Assembly: GCF_000442275.2 (NCBI RefSeq)
Contig: NZ_KE557314.1
Span: 1,023,085-1,087,084 of the forward strand
Reading direction: 5' to 3'
Length of the DNA stretch: 64,000 nucleotides
DNA from: Litoreibacter arenae DSM 19593
GTDB taxonomy: Bacteria; Pseudomonadota; Alphaproteobacteria; Rhodobacterales; Rhodobacteraceae
Made by a program: the position numbers and the translations under genes. A model generated the notes under the pieces. It saw only the letters and a list, made by a program, of their open reading frames with translations. It ran no database searches and was not told the DNA's origin. Of the stretch, positions 25,312-34,530 are shown in pieces (positions within the stretch are counted from its first letter, which is position 1; the number at the start of each line of letters is the position of its first letter).

Positions 25312-26655
25312 ATGCGCCGTCTGATTGCTTGCCTGCTTGCCCCGGCCTTTATAGTGTTTCCCGCGCTCGCGGCTGAGAAGATCACCACGTTCACCTTGGA
25401 CAACGGCTTGGAAGCTGTCGTTCTGGAAGACCACCGCGCACCGGTCGTCGTGCATATGCTGTGGTACAAGGCAGGGGCCGCAGACGAAGCGCCGGGCGTC
25501 TCGGGCGTCGCGCATTTCCTAGAGCATCTGCTGTTCAAAGCTACCGAGGAGATGGAGGCGGGCGAGTTCTCCGCCGTGGTGGAGGCCAATGGCGGTTCCG
25601 ACAACGCGTTCACGTCGTATGACTATACAGCCTACCACCAACGCATCGCAGCCGACCGGCTGGAGTTGATGATGAAGATGGAGGCCGACCGGATGCGCAA
25701 CATCCAGTTGACCGAAGAAGACATCGTGACGGAGCGCAAGGTCATCCTGGAAGAGCGCGCGCAGCGGACCGACAGCGACCCCGGAGCGTTGTTTTCCGAG
25801 CAGCGCAACGCGGCGCAGTATTTGAACCATCCCTACGGTATTCCGGTCATCGGCTGGCGACACGAGATGGAGCAACTCAGCCGTGAAGATGCGTTGGCGT
25901 TCTATGAAAAATATTACGCGCCCAACGCCGCCGTTCTGATCGTTGCGGGCGATGTGGACCCCGACGAGGTGAAGGCTTTGGCCGAGACCTATTACGGTCC
26001 GCTGGAACCGACGGTGGATTTGCCCGAACGCGAGCGCCCCGCAGAGCCGCCACAACTGGCAGAGCGTCGTATAATTTTTGAAGACCCGCAGGTCGCGCAA
26101 CCCTATGTCATACGCAGCTACACCGCGCCGGAACGCGACGCGGGCGATCAGGAAACTGCCGCCGCGTTGACCATTCTGGCGGAACTTTTGGGCGGGTCAG
26201 GTCGCACCTCCGTGCTGGGCCGCGCGCTTCAGGTGGACAGCAACAAGGCGGTCTACACCTCCGCGTTCTATTCGGGCGTCAACTATGACGACACGACCTT
26301 CGGCATGTTCATGGTCCCCGCGCCGGGCCTGAGCCTGCAAGAAGCGGAGGACGAGATGGACGCCGTGGTCGCCCAGTTCATGCAGGACGGTATCGACGGG
26401 GCGCATCTGGAACGGGTGAAGTCGCAAATTCGTGCCTCGTTGATCTATGCTCAGGATGACGTGGCCTCGCTGGGCCGCGAATATGGCGCGGCGCTGACCT
26501 CGGGGTTGACCGTACAAGACGTACAGGACTGGCCCGCCATTCTGGACGCCGTGACCGAGGACGACATCATGAACGCCGCTCGTATGGTATTGGGCCGCGA
26601 AAAAGCGGTGACCGGCTGGTTCCGCAAGCCGCTTGAGCAGGAGGTGTCCCAATGA
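25312..26655 (+). CDS. M16 family zinc peptidase, catalytic subunit
   Basis: A 447-residue exported protein: signal peptide (RLIACLLAPAFIVFPALA, cleavage near 20), then the inverted zinc motif HFLEH at residues 68-72, with the further Glu in VTERKVILEERAQR. This arrangement defines the active beta-like subunit of pitrilysin/MPP peptidases, here periplasmic. GAAGGGATGCTTT precedes the ATG at 25312. The next gene overlaps by 4 bases and encodes the inactive partner, so they probably form a heterodimer. Confidence 0.9.
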   Translation: MRRLIACLLAPAFIVFPALAAEKITTFTLDNGLEAVVLEDHRAPVVVHMLWYKAGAADEAPGVSGVAHFLEHLLFKATEEMEAGEFSAVVEANGGSDNAFTSYDYTAYHQRIAADRLELMMKMEADRMRNIQLTEEDIVTERKVILEERAQRTDSDPGALFSEQRNAAQYLNHPYGIPVIGWRHEMEQLSREDALAFYEKYYAPNAAVLIVAGDVDPDEVKALAETYYGPLEPTVDLPERERPAEPPQLAERRIIFEDPQVAQPYVIRSYTAPERDAGDQETAAALTILAELLGGSGRTSVLGRALQVDSNKAVYTSAFYSGVNYDDTTFGMFMVPAPGLSLQEAEDEMDAVVAQFMQDGIDGAHLERVKSQIRASLIYAQDDVASLGREYGAALTSGLTVQDVQDWPAILDAVTEDDIMNAARMVLGREKAVTGWFRKPLEQEVSQ

Positions 26656-27959
26656 TCCGCGTTGTATTGACGACTTGTTTCGCGCTGATCGCCCTGCCTG
26701 CTGCGGCGATCGACATCAAGGAAGTGACGTCACCGGGAGGCATCAAGGCGTGGCTGGTCGAGGAGCATTCGATCCCGTTCACCGCACTTGAAATCCGCTT
26801 CAAAGGCGGGGCGTCGCTGGACCGCGAGGATAAGCGTGGCGCGGCGCATCTGATGTCAGGTCTCTTGGATGAAGGTGCGGGCGAGCTGGATTCGACCGAG
26901 TTCGCCTCCGCGGCCGAGGCGCTGGCGTTGAAATACGGGTTCGACGCCTCGTCCGACAGCTTTTCGGTGTCGGCGCAGTTCTTGACCGAAAACCGCGATG
27001 CGTCCGTTGATCTGCTGCGCAAGGCGATCAACGAGCCGCGCTTTGACCAGCCCGCCGTTGACCGCGTGCGGGGGCAGGTGTTGTCGATTATTGCCTCCGA
27101 GGAGGAGGACCCGAACGACATTGCCAGCAAAACCTTTGCCGCGCTGGCCTATGGCGACCACCCTTACGCGACGAAGCTGGAAGGCACTGCCGAGTCTGTG
27201 ACCGCCCTGACCCGCGAGGATTTGATCCAGTCGCACCAAGACTTGTTGACCCGCGACAGGGTTTTCGTGGGTGCAGTGGGTGACATTACCGCTGAGGAGC
27301 TGGGCGTCATACTGGACGAACTGCTCGGAAATCTGCCCGAAACGGGGCCTGACTTGCCCGGTCCTGCGCCTTTCCTGCTGGACGGTGGCGAGACCATCGT
27401 GCCGTATGACACCCCCCAATCCGTGGCGATTTTCGGACATGAGGGAATCGAGCGCGACGACCCGGATTTCTTTGCGGCCTATGTGATGAATCAGGTTCTG
27501 GGGTCCGGTGGCTTCGGCTCTCGGCTCATGGACGAAGTGCGCGAGAAACGCGGGCTGACATATGGGGTCTATTCGTATCTGGTGCTGCGGGAGCATGTGA
27601 ATCTGGTGATGGGGCAGGTGTCGTCCTCAAACGACAGCGTGGCCGAGGCGATCTCGGTCATTCGTGGCGAATGGGCGAAAATGGCCGATGAGGGCGTGAC
27701 TGCGGAAGAGTTGGAGAGGGCAAAGACCTACCTGACCGGGGCTTATCCGCTGCGGTTCGACGGCAACGCGCGGATTGCCAACATACTTGCCGCGATGCAG
27801 TTTGACGACCTTCCAATCGGCTACATCGACAGCCGCAACGACCAAGTCGAGGCGGTCACGCAGGATGACATCAAAAGCGTTGCAAAGCGGTTGCTGAAGC
27901 CCGAGAACCTGCATTTTGTGGTGGTTGGCCAGCCAACGGGATTGGATGCCTCGAACTAA
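26652..27959 (+). CDS. M16 family peptidase-like protein, non-catalytic subunit
   Basis: A 435-residue exported protein with a signal peptide (cleavage near 19) and the full M16 fold, but the zinc motif is lost: the equivalent position reads HLMSG (residues 66-70) instead of HxxEH. The substrate-clamp region GSGGFGSRLMDEVREKRGLTYGVYSY is retained, as in the non-catalytic partners of two-subunit M16 peptidases. It starts with ATGA overlap on the catalytic subunit gene, which indicates translational coupling and a 1:1 complex. Confidence 0.88.
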   Translation: MIRVVLTTCFALIALPAAAIDIKEVTSPGGIKAWLVEEHSIPFTALEIRFKGGASLDREDKRGAAHLMSGLLDEGAGELDSTEFASAAEALALKYGFDASSDSFSVSAQFLTENRDASVDLLRKAINEPRFDQPAVDRVRGQVLSIIASEEEDPNDIASKTFAALAYGDHPYATKLEGTAESVTALTREDLIQSHQDLLTRDRVFVGAVGDITAEELGVILDELLGNLPETGPDLPGPAPFLLDGGETIVPYDTPQSVAIFGHEGIERDDPDFFAAYVMNQVLGSGGFGSRLMDEVREKRGLTYGVYSYLVLREHVNLVMGQVSSSNDSVAEAISVIRGEWAKMADEGVTAEELERAKTYLTGAYPLRFDGNARIANILAAMQFDDLPIGYIDSRNDQVEAVTQDDIKSVAKRLLKPENLHFVVVGQPTGLDASN

Positions 27960-28006
27960 CAAAGCCGCATGGCCGAATCGCAGCTTGGTATGCTACAAAT
28001 TGGGGT

Positions 28007-29848
28007 ATGAACGCCCCGACACCCAATATAGGCGATAGCCAGCCCGCAAAACGGCCTCAGATCAAGCAATTGGATGAGGTCGCCGTTAACCGTATCGCGG
28101 CGGGCGAAGTGGTCGAGCGGCCTGCTTCGGCGGTTAAGGAGTTGATCGAGAACGCGCTGGATGCAGGCGCGACCCGCATTGAGCTATGCGTCAAGGACGG
28201 GGGCAAGACCCTGATCCGCGTTACCGATGACGGCCATGGCATTCCGGCGCAGGACTTGCCGCTGGCGTTATCGCGGCACGCCACGTCGAAGATTGACGGC
28301 TCCGACCTGCTGATCATTCATACCTTCGGCTTCCGTGGCGAGGCGCTGCCGTCGATGGCGGCGGTCGGGCGGATGACGATCACCTCCCGTGTGGCGGGCG
28401 AGGACGCGGCGCAGATCACCGTGGATGGCGGCGCGATGGGGAAGGTCGCTCCGGCGGCACTGTCCAAGGGCACGGTGGTCGAACTGCGCAACCTGTTTTA
28501 CGCCACACCTGCACGGTTGAAATTCCTGCGCACCGACCGCGCCGAGATGGGCGCGATAGCCGATGTGGTCAAAAAGCTGGCCATGGCGGAGCCTTACGTC
28601 GGCTTCACCATCCGCGACCTGTCGCGTGACGATACGGGGCGCGTGACGTTCCGTGCCGACCCGCAGTCGGGCGATATGTTCGACGCGCTTGGCAGGCGGC
28701 TGCGCTCGATCCTCGGGCCGGAGTTTGCCGATAACGCGTTGGCGATTGATGCGGAGCGGGAGGGCATTACCCTGACAGGCTACGCGGCCTTGCCTACCTA
28801 TTCACGCGGCAACAGTATTTCGCAGTTCCTGTTCGTGAACGGACGTCCTGTGCGGGACAAATTGCTGGTCGGTGCACTGCGCGGTGCCTATTCGGACTTC
28901 CTGAGTCGCGACCGCCACCCGGTTGTGGCGCTGTTTCTGGAACTTGAGCCGACCAAGGTCGACGTCAACGTCCACCCCGCTAAGGCCGAAGTGCGGTTTC
29001 GTGATCCAGGGCTGGCGCGGGGGTTGATCGTCTCGGCGCTGAAACACGCGCTGGCGGATGCGGGGCACCGCGCCTCGACCACCGTGGCGGGTGCGACACT
29101 GGGCGCGTTCCAGCCGGAGCGTGTGGACCGACCCGTCTACCAAATGGACCGCCCGTCGCTTGGCGCAATGCGTGCTTCCTATGAGGCCCAAGCGCCCGGT
29201 TTCGCAGAAACGCAGGCTGTTTACAGCCGCGTTGACGTGGTGGAGCCTGCGACCGCCGAACCTGCGGACCAGCCATTAGGCGCGGCGCGGGGTCAGGTGC
29301 ATGAGAACTACATCATCGCGCAGACCAAGGACGGCATGGTGATCGTCGACCAGCACGCCGCTCATGAGCGGTTGGTTTACGAGAAACTAAAGAACCAAAT
29401 GGCTGCGAACGGTGTTGCCGCGCAGGCTTTGCTGATCCCCGAGATTGTGGAAATGTCCGACGCGGATGCGGCGACCTTGCTTACCTATGCTGATGCGCTG
29501 TCGAAGCTGGGCCTCACGCTAGAGCCGTTCGGTGCTGGCGCTATCGCCGTGCGCGAGACCCCTGCGATTTTGGGCGAGGTCAACGCCGAAGCGATGGTGC
29601 GCGATATTCTCGACGAGCTGGACGACCTTGGCGACACGCAACTGGTGGCCGACAAGATCGAAGCGGTGCTGAGCCGTGTGGCCTGCCACGGCTCGATCCG
29701 TTCAGGCCGCTGGATGCGGGCGGACGAGATGAACGCCCTGCTGCGCGAGATGGAGGCGACGCCTCATTCGGGCCAATGTAACCACGGCCGCCCCACTTAT
29801 GTGGAGCTGAAGCTGGCCGATATTGAACGGTTGTTCGGACGCACATGA
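28007..29848 (+). CDS. mutL: DNA mismatch repair protein MutL (endonuclease type)
   Basis: A 613-residue MutL. The N-terminal GHKL ATPase has ENALDAGATRIEL, VTDDGHGI and THTFGFRGEALPS-like sequence (HTFGFRGEAL). The C-terminal dimerisation domain contains the endonuclease motif DQHAAHERLVYE (DQHAx2Ex4E) plus ACHGSIRSG and CNHGRPT, so this MutL should nick DNA itself, as in organisms lacking MutH. It ends 4 bases into rmuC, so the two genome-maintenance genes are coupled. Confidence 0.96.
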   Translation: MNAPTPNIGDSQPAKRPQIKQLDEVAVNRIAAGEVVERPASAVKELIENALDAGATRIELCVKDGGKTLIRVTDDGHGIPAQDLPLALSRHATSKIDGSDLLIIHTFGFRGEALPSMAAVGRMTITSRVAGEDAAQITVDGGAMGKVAPAALSKGTVVELRNLFYATPARLKFLRTDRAEMGAIADVVKKLAMAEPYVGFTIRDLSRDDTGRVTFRADPQSGDMFDALGRRLRSILGPEFADNALAIDAEREGITLTGYAALPTYSRGNSISQFLFVNGRPVRDKLLVGALRGAYSDFLSRDRHPVVALFLELEPTKVDVNVHPAKAEVRFRDPGLARGLIVSALKHALADAGHRASTTVAGATLGAFQPERVDRPVYQMDRPSLGAMRASYEAQAPGFAETQAVYSRVDVVEPATAEPADQPLGAARGQVHENYIIAQTKDGMVIVDQHAAHERLVYEKLKNQMAANGVAAQALLIPEIVEMSDADAATLLTYADALSKLGLTLEPFGAGAIAVRETPAILGEVNAEAMVRDILDELDDLGDTQLVADKIEAVLSRVACHGSIRSGRWMRADEMNALLREMEATPHSGQCNHGRPTYVELKLADIERLFGRT

Positions 29849-31068
29849 TCCAGTTTGGCGATACGGTTTTGCAGTGGGACGACCCGCTGGTGATTGCGGG
29901 CCTCTTAGGCGTGGCGGTGCTGCTTTTGGTGGTCGTACTGTTGATCGTGGCCGTGCGCTCTGCCGGACGGGCGGCGCAAATGGCGCAGCCGATGATGATG
30001 CAGATGGGGCAGTTGAACCAGACTGTGCAGAGCCTTGGCACGGGGCAGGCGCAGTTGTCTGGCGGGCTGGAGAGCTTGTCGAAAAGTCAGAGCATGACGA
30101 TCCAGACCATGGAAGTCCGTCTGGCCGAAGTGCAGCAGAAAATGGCGGAACGGTTGCACGAAAACGCGATGAAGTCCGCGCGGTCCCTCTCGGATTTGCA
30201 GGAGCGGATGAACGACACGCTGCATGGCTCGTCCGAGAAAACGACCAAATCTCTGACCCAATTGCAGGAACGGCTAGCGACTATCGACAAGGCCCAAACC
30301 AACATCGAAAAGCTGTCAGGGGACGTGCTGTCCTTGCAGGATATTTTGAGCAACAAGCAGACGCGCGGGGCGTTCGGGGAAATCCAGCTCAACGACATTG
30401 TGTCCAAAGCGCTGCCCGCTGACAGCTACTCGTTTCAATGCACCCTTTCGAACGGCAAGCGGGCGGACTGCCTGATCAAGCTACCGAACCCGCCGGGGCC
30501 CATAGTGATCGACGCTAAGTTTCCGTTGGAGGCCTACGAGGCGCTAGTCGCGGCGGATACCAAAGATGCGCAGGCGCGGGCGCTGACGGCTTTGGGGCAG
30601 GCTGTGCGGGTCCATATCAAGAAGATCTCCGAAAGCTACCTGATCGAAGGCGAAACTGCCGATGGCGCGCTGATGTTCCTGCCGTCCGAGGCGGTCTATG
30701 CGGAACTTCACTCCCGCCTGCCCCATATCGTGCGCGAAGGGTTCGCGGCGCGGGTTTGGATCGTCTCACCCACGACATGCATGGCGACGCTGAACACGAT
30801 GCGCTCGATCCTGAAGGACTCGCGGATGCGGGAGCAGACGGGCGAAATTCGCAAAGCCCTGCGCCAGCTTCACCGTGACGTGGAGATCATCGGTGAGAAA
30901 GCCGGTAAACTGGAGACGCATTTGCGTCAGGCGGGCGATGATGTGGCGGGGGTTTTGACTGCCGCGACCCGCGCGGGCAAGCGCGCGGACCGGCTGGACA
31001 ATTTCGATTTCGAGGAACTGGCGCCGGAAGAGACCAATGTGGTGCCGCTGGGCAAGCCTCAGGACTAG
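29845..31068 (+). CDS. rmuC: RmuC family DNA recombination protein
   Basis: A 407-residue protein with one N-terminal membrane anchor (LVIAGLLGVAVLLLVVVLLI), a long coiled coil up to about residue 165, and the RmuC nuclease-like domain beginning at GAFGEIQLNDIV, with VIDAKFPLEAYE and SEAVYAELHSRLP. RmuC limits inversion-type rearrangements at short repeats. The ATG overlaps the mutL stop by 4 bases. Its stop codon overlaps the convergent chrR stop by 4 bases (31065-31068). Confidence 0.92.
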   Translation: MIQFGDTVLQWDDPLVIAGLLGVAVLLLVVVLLIVAVRSAGRAAQMAQPMMMQMGQLNQTVQSLGTGQAQLSGGLESLSKSQSMTIQTMEVRLAEVQQKMAERLHENAMKSARSLSDLQERMNDTLHGSSEKTTKSLTQLQERLATIDKAQTNIEKLSGDVLSLQDILSNKQTRGAFGEIQLNDIVSKALPADSYSFQCTLSNGKRADCLIKLPNPPGPIVIDAKFPLEAYEALVAADTKDAQARALTALGQAVRVHIKKISESYLIEGETADGALMFLPSEAVYAELHSRLPHIVREGFAARVWIVSPTTCMATLNTMRSILKDSRMREQTGEIRKALRQLHRDVEIIGEKAGKLETHLRQAGDDVAGVLTAATRAGKRADRLDNFDFEELAPEETNVVPLGKPQD

Positions 31069-31706
31069 ATCCGAAGGAACGGCTGCGCGATGCGCTGTAC
31101 GAGGCCCCGGAACTTGAGCGGCGCGTCGGTGGCCGCAAGGCAGATGCAATCGACGCCCTCTTCGGCCACGGGCGTGTGCACGTCCTCCTCGGTGGCAATC
31201 TCCAGATCGCCGGGGCCGAAGCGGTCGAATTCGTCCTTGAACGCACCTTGCAGAACCAATGTCAGCTCAGTCCCGCGATGGCCGTGGTCCGGCACTGCAC
31301 AACCCGCAGGAATATGCAGCAGGCGGACGCTTGCGTCTTTCGACGTGGGCAGGATGGCTTGGCGAACGCCCATCCCAACGGCACGCCATTTGACAGCGTC
31401 CAGATCGCCGCCGACATAGTCTTGAAGCGCTGAGGGAAATAGACCCAGCTTACTCATGTCAACGCGGATGGGAGCTTTCGGTCCTTGCTCGATCAAGGCC
31501 AGCGTTGCATCCAGATCAACTTCCGAGGCGACGGCTACGTCGTCCAACATCGCGCCACCGACCGCCTCGAACGCCCCAAGGCGGGCGCGGCAGTCGTCGC
31601 ACATGCTGATATGAGTGGCGACTACCAAACTAAAGGCTTCGGGCAGGTTCCCTGCGGCGTAGCTCATCAGCAAAGCGTCGTTCAGATGATGTTTGATCTT
31701 GCTCAT
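31065..31706 (-). CDS. chrR: ChrR-type zinc anti-sigma factor
   Basis: A 213-residue anti-sigma factor. The N-terminal ZAS domain has its zinc ligands at His6, His32, Cys36 and Cys39 (THISMCDDC); the C-terminal cupin has His141, His143, Glu147 and His177 (PDHGHRGTELTLVLQGAF, DVHTPV), which fall at the same numbers as in Rhodobacter sphaeroides ChrR as I recall them. ChrR holds RpoE inactive and releases it on singlet oxygen. I chose ATG 31706 because this gives that numbering; a GTG at 31718, overlapping the rpoE stop, is the alternative. Confidence 0.92.
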   Translation of the reverse strand: MSKIKHHLNDALLMSYAAGNLPEAFSLVVATHISMCDDCRARLGAFEAVGGAMLDDVAVASEVDLDATLALIEQGPKAPIRVDMSKLGLFPSALQDYVGGDLDAVKWRAVGMGVRQAILPTSKDASVRLLHIPAGCAVPDHGHRGTELTLVLQGAFKDEFDRFGPGDLEIATEEDVHTPVAEEGVDCICLAATDAPLKFRGLVQRIAQPFLRI

Positions 31707-31714
31707 GTACCGTT

Positions 31715-32263
31715 TCACTTCATTGCGTGGCGTAACTTTTCAAGCGCCAATCTAATCCTCGATTTGATTGTGCCCAGTGGCAGCCCGGTCTCGTCCGCGA
31801 TTTCGCTATGCGACAAATCGCCGAAATAGGCCTTCTGGATCAAATCCCTCTGTTTATCCGGCAGTTCAGACAGGGCCTGAACCAAACGGGTGCTTTCCTG
31901 TTGAAGCTCCATCACGTCGGCCGCATCCGGCTCCGGCTCTGGGCCCCATGTCAATTCGTCCGGCTCTGGCCGGCGCTGCTTGCGGATCATGTCGATCCGC
32001 CGGTTGCGGGCGATAGTGAACACCCATGTACTCACGCTGGCCCGCGTCGGGTCGAACAGATGCGCCTTATGCCACAGCGTCGCCATGACGTCCTGTGCGC
32101 ATTCTTCCGCCATCGACGCGTCGGCCCCTGACTTTATCAGAAAGCCTTTCACGCGCGGCGCGAAGTGCCTGAACAGCTCTGCAAACGCCCCTTTGTCCTG
32201 GGTGTCGCGAATGAGCAGAACGCACTCGACCAGTCGCAAGTCTTCTTGTTCCTTGGTGGACAC
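31715..32263 (-). CDS. rpoE: ECF sigma factor RpoE (ECF11, singlet-oxygen response)
   Basis: A 182-residue group-IV sigma factor. Region 2 includes FAELFRHFAPRVKGFLIKSG and STWVFTIARNRRIDMIRKQ; region 4 is LPDKQRDLIQKAYFGDLSHSEIADE then GTIKSRIRLALEKLR. I choose the GTG at 32263, which gives the usual size; an ATG at 32368 adds 35 unconserved residues and lies only five bases after the -10 element of the predicted promoter, so it would have to be translated without a leader. It is followed by chrR with overlapping or near-overlapping codons. Confidence 0.88.
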   Translation of the reverse strand: MSTKEQEDLRLVECVLLIRDTQDKGAFAELFRHFAPRVKGFLIKSGADASMAEECAQDVMATLWHKAHLFDPTRASVSTWVFTIARNRRIDMIRKQRRPEPDELTWGPEPEPDAADVMELQQESTRLVQALSELPDKQRDLIQKAYFGDLSHSEIADETGLPLGTIKSRIRLALEKLRHAMK

Positions 32264-32372
32264 AGTCTTTATTCGAGCCTCTCTGACATCATCCGTGCGG
32301 CGCGCCGATTTGCGCACCGCTATCGGTGTAGGCCTAAATTCGTCAATAGTCGTGTCCGCCGTCAACATGAAC

Positions 32373-32402
32373 CTTCTACGTACGCCCATTTGGTTTGGAT
32401 CA
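32373..32402 (-). promoter_or_regulatory. RpoE-type promoter driving rpoE-chrR
   Basis: Minus strand: TGATCC (complement of 32397-32402), an 18-base spacer, then TAGAAG (32378-32373). The TGATCC-N18 spacing matches the RpoE promoter consensus I recall from Rhodobacter sphaeroides (TGATCC-N18-TAAGA-like). It implies positive autoregulation of rpoE. The -10 box is an imperfect match. Confidence 0.65.
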
Positions 32403-32414
32403 CTTCGCAGAGTT

Positions 32415-32444
32415 TGATCCAGTGAGCAAAGTTTCGCGTAATCC
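32415..32444 (+). promoter_or_regulatory. RpoE-type promoter driving the five-gene operon
   Basis: Plus strand: TGATCC (32415-32420), an 18-base spacer, then TAATCC (32439-32444). The predicted transcript would start near 32451, about 29 bases before the ATG of the FAD protein gene. Its -35 box lies 12 bases from the -35 box of the opposite promoter, so the two face away from each other. Confidence 0.7.
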
Positions 32445-32479
32445 TTCTTGAATGCGATTACTTGTGCTGGAGACCCGAA

Positions 32480-33775
32480 ATGCCGTTCGAACCCATGACT
32501 ATAGCCCCGAAGCGTATTGCCGTGATCGGGGCGGGAGTATCCGGAATGGGGGCGGCGAATATGCTGTCTAAATCGCACCACGTCACGTTGTTCGAGGCGG
32601 AGCCGCGTCTGGGCGGTCATGCCCGCACAATCGTGGCCGGAAAGCGCGGTGACCAGCCGGTGGACACGGGCTTTATCGTCTACAACGACGTGAACTACCC
32701 GCATCTGGTTAAGCTGTTCAACGAGTTGGGCGTCGAGACGGTCAACAGCAATATGAGTTTTGGTGCCTCCATCGGTGGCGGCAAGCTGGAATACGGGTTG
32801 CACAGCATCGACGCGATATTTGCGCAGCGACGGAATGCAGTGGACCCCCGTTTTCTGCGCATGATCCGCGATATTGTGCGGTTCAACGCCCGTGCTGCTG
32901 ATGTGGCCAACGACCCCGATATCTCGATCTCGGAGATGCTGGGCCAGCTTGGCACGGGCTCGTGGTTCCGCGACAAGTATTTGTTGCCCTTTACCGGCGC
33001 CATATGGTCCACGCCGATTGAGCGGATGGAGGCCTTTCCCGCCCAAGCCATGATCCGATTCATGAAAAATCATGCGTTGCTGGGTTATTCCGGTCAGCAC
33101 CAGTGGCGGACGGTCAAGGGTGGCTCAATGCAGTATGTGGCAAAGCTGGAAGCCCGGATGAAGGCCCAAGGCGTCGACATCCGGCTGGGCGCGCCAATCA
33201 AGTCGGTGACCCGTGCGCCAAGCCATGTGGAAGTGACCCCAATGGGCGGCTTGGCCGAGCAGTTCGACGAGGTGGTGTTCGCGTCGCATTCCGACCAGAG
33301 CCTTGCAATGTTGTCGGATGCGTCCATCACCGAGAAATCCGCATTGGGCGCCATACGCTATCAACCCAACGAGGCGGTTTTGCACGCGGACACGTCCATG
33401 ATGCCAAAGCGCCGCAAGGTCTGGGCAAGCTGGGTGTATTGCGAGGACAAGGACAAGTCCTCGGACAAGATTGACCTGACCTATTGGATGAACTCGCTGC
33501 AATCTATTCCGCAGGATGACCCGCTATTTGTAACGCTGAATTCGACGCGCACAATCCGCGAGGATCTGATTTACGATACCAAGACGTTTCACCACCCCGT
33601 CTATGACGTGGCTGCGTTGAAGGCGCAGGACGTGATTGCGGCGAACAATGGCACCAACCGCACTTGGTTCTGTGGCGCGTGGATGAAGAACGGCTTTCAC
33701 GAGGACGGGCTGTCCAGCGCTGTCGATGTGGCGCAGGCAATGACATCGCGGCTCGACGCGGTCGCGGCGGCGTGA
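32480..33775 (+). CDS. FAD-dependent oxidoreductase / amine-oxidase-like protein of the RpoE regulon
   Basis: A 431-residue flavoprotein. The dinucleotide site is RIAVIGAGVSGMGAANMLSK, followed by FEAEPRLGGHARTI, the NAD(P)-binding/amine-oxidase pattern with GGH. The gene corresponds by order to RSP1091 of Rhodobacter sphaeroides, which I recall as the desaturase UfaD of furan-fatty-acid synthesis acting on membrane lipids; that mapping should be checked. GGAG lies 7 bases before ATG 32480. It is first in a tightly packed five-gene operon led by an RpoE-type promoter. Confidence 0.8.
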   Translation: MPFEPMTIAPKRIAVIGAGVSGMGAANMLSKSHHVTLFEAEPRLGGHARTIVAGKRGDQPVDTGFIVYNDVNYPHLVKLFNELGVETVNSNMSFGASIGGGKLEYGLHSIDAIFAQRRNAVDPRFLRMIRDIVRFNARAADVANDPDISISEMLGQLGTGSWFRDKYLLPFTGAIWSTPIERMEAFPAQAMIRFMKNHALLGYSGQHQWRTVKGGSMQYVAKLEARMKAQGVDIRLGAPIKSVTRAPSHVEVTPMGGLAEQFDEVVFASHSDQSLAMLSDASITEKSALGAIRYQPNEAVLHADTSMMPKRRKVWASWVYCEDKDKSSDKIDLTYWMNSLQSIPQDDPLFVTLNSTRTIREDLIYDTKTFHHPVYDVAALKAQDVIAANNGTNRTWFCGAWMKNGFHEDGLSSAVDVAQAMTSRLDAVAAA

Positions 33776-34530
33776 GCGGGATCAGCCATATCGAAGGCGT
33801 GACCTATCACGGTCGCAAGGGGGCGATTGAAAACGCGTTCCGATACGGCGTGGACTACGTGCTGCTTGACCCGTCCAAGGCAGCGGCGCTTCCCGCTCTG
33901 TTCTCGCGCAACAAGGGCAACCTCGTGTCGCTGCATGACAGCGACCACGGCGGGGAGCCAGGGCAAGGCGCGGGCCTGACATGGGCGCGGGAGGTTCTGG
34001 AGATGCAAGGGCTAGGGGACGTCATCAACCGCATAGAACTGCTCGCCCAGCCGCGCGTTCTTGGGCATGTGTTCAACCCTGTCAGTTTTTGGCTCGGCTT
34101 CGATGCAGAAGGCGGTCTACGCGCAGTCATCCCCGAGGTATCCAACACTTATGGCGACCGGCATTGCTATCTATGCTTCCACGACGACCACCGCGTCATC
34201 AAGCCCTCTGACACCCTGACCGCACGCAAGATTTTCTACGTCTCGCCGTTCCAGCCGGTGGAGGGCAGCTACACCTTCCGCTTTGACTTCACAGGCGACA
34301 AAGTCGGCGTCTGGATCGACCTCACCGTGGGCAACGGCGGGTTGCTGGCGACGCTGACAGGCAAGCGTGCGCCGCTGACGAACCGCTCGATCCTGCGGGC
34401 TTGTCTGCGCCGCCCGTTCGGGTCGCGCCGCGTGTTGGGGTTGATCCACTGGCAAGCGCTGAAACTGTGGTGGAAAGGTGCCAAGTTTCGGTCCCACTCG
34501 GAGCCGCCCGCCGAAAAGGTCTCGCGGTGA
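33772..34530 (+). CDS. DUF1365 protein
   Basis: A 252-residue protein with the DUF1365 landmarks: HGRKGAIENAFRYGVDYVLLD, LGHVFNPVSFWLGFD, EVSNTYGDRHCYL and KIFYVSPFQPVEGSY. DUF1365 genes nearly always follow an FAD oxidoreductase and often lie near cyclopropane-fatty-acid synthase genes, which suggests work on modified membrane lipids; the reaction is not established. The counterpart RSP1090 has been linked to the singlet-oxygen response. The GTG start at 33772 overlaps the previous stop (GTGA). Confidence 0.85.
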   Translation: MSGISHIEGVTYHGRKGAIENAFRYGVDYVLLDPSKAAALPALFSRNKGNLVSLHDSDHGGEPGQGAGLTWAREVLEMQGLGDVINRIELLAQPRVLGHVFNPVSFWLGFDAEGGLRAVIPEVSNTYGDRHCYLCFHDDHRVIKPSDTLTARKIFYVSPFQPVEGSYTFRFDFTGDKVGVWIDLTVGNGGLLATLTGKRAPLTNRSILRACLRRPFGSRRVLGLIHWQALKLWWKGAKFRSHSEPPAEKVSR

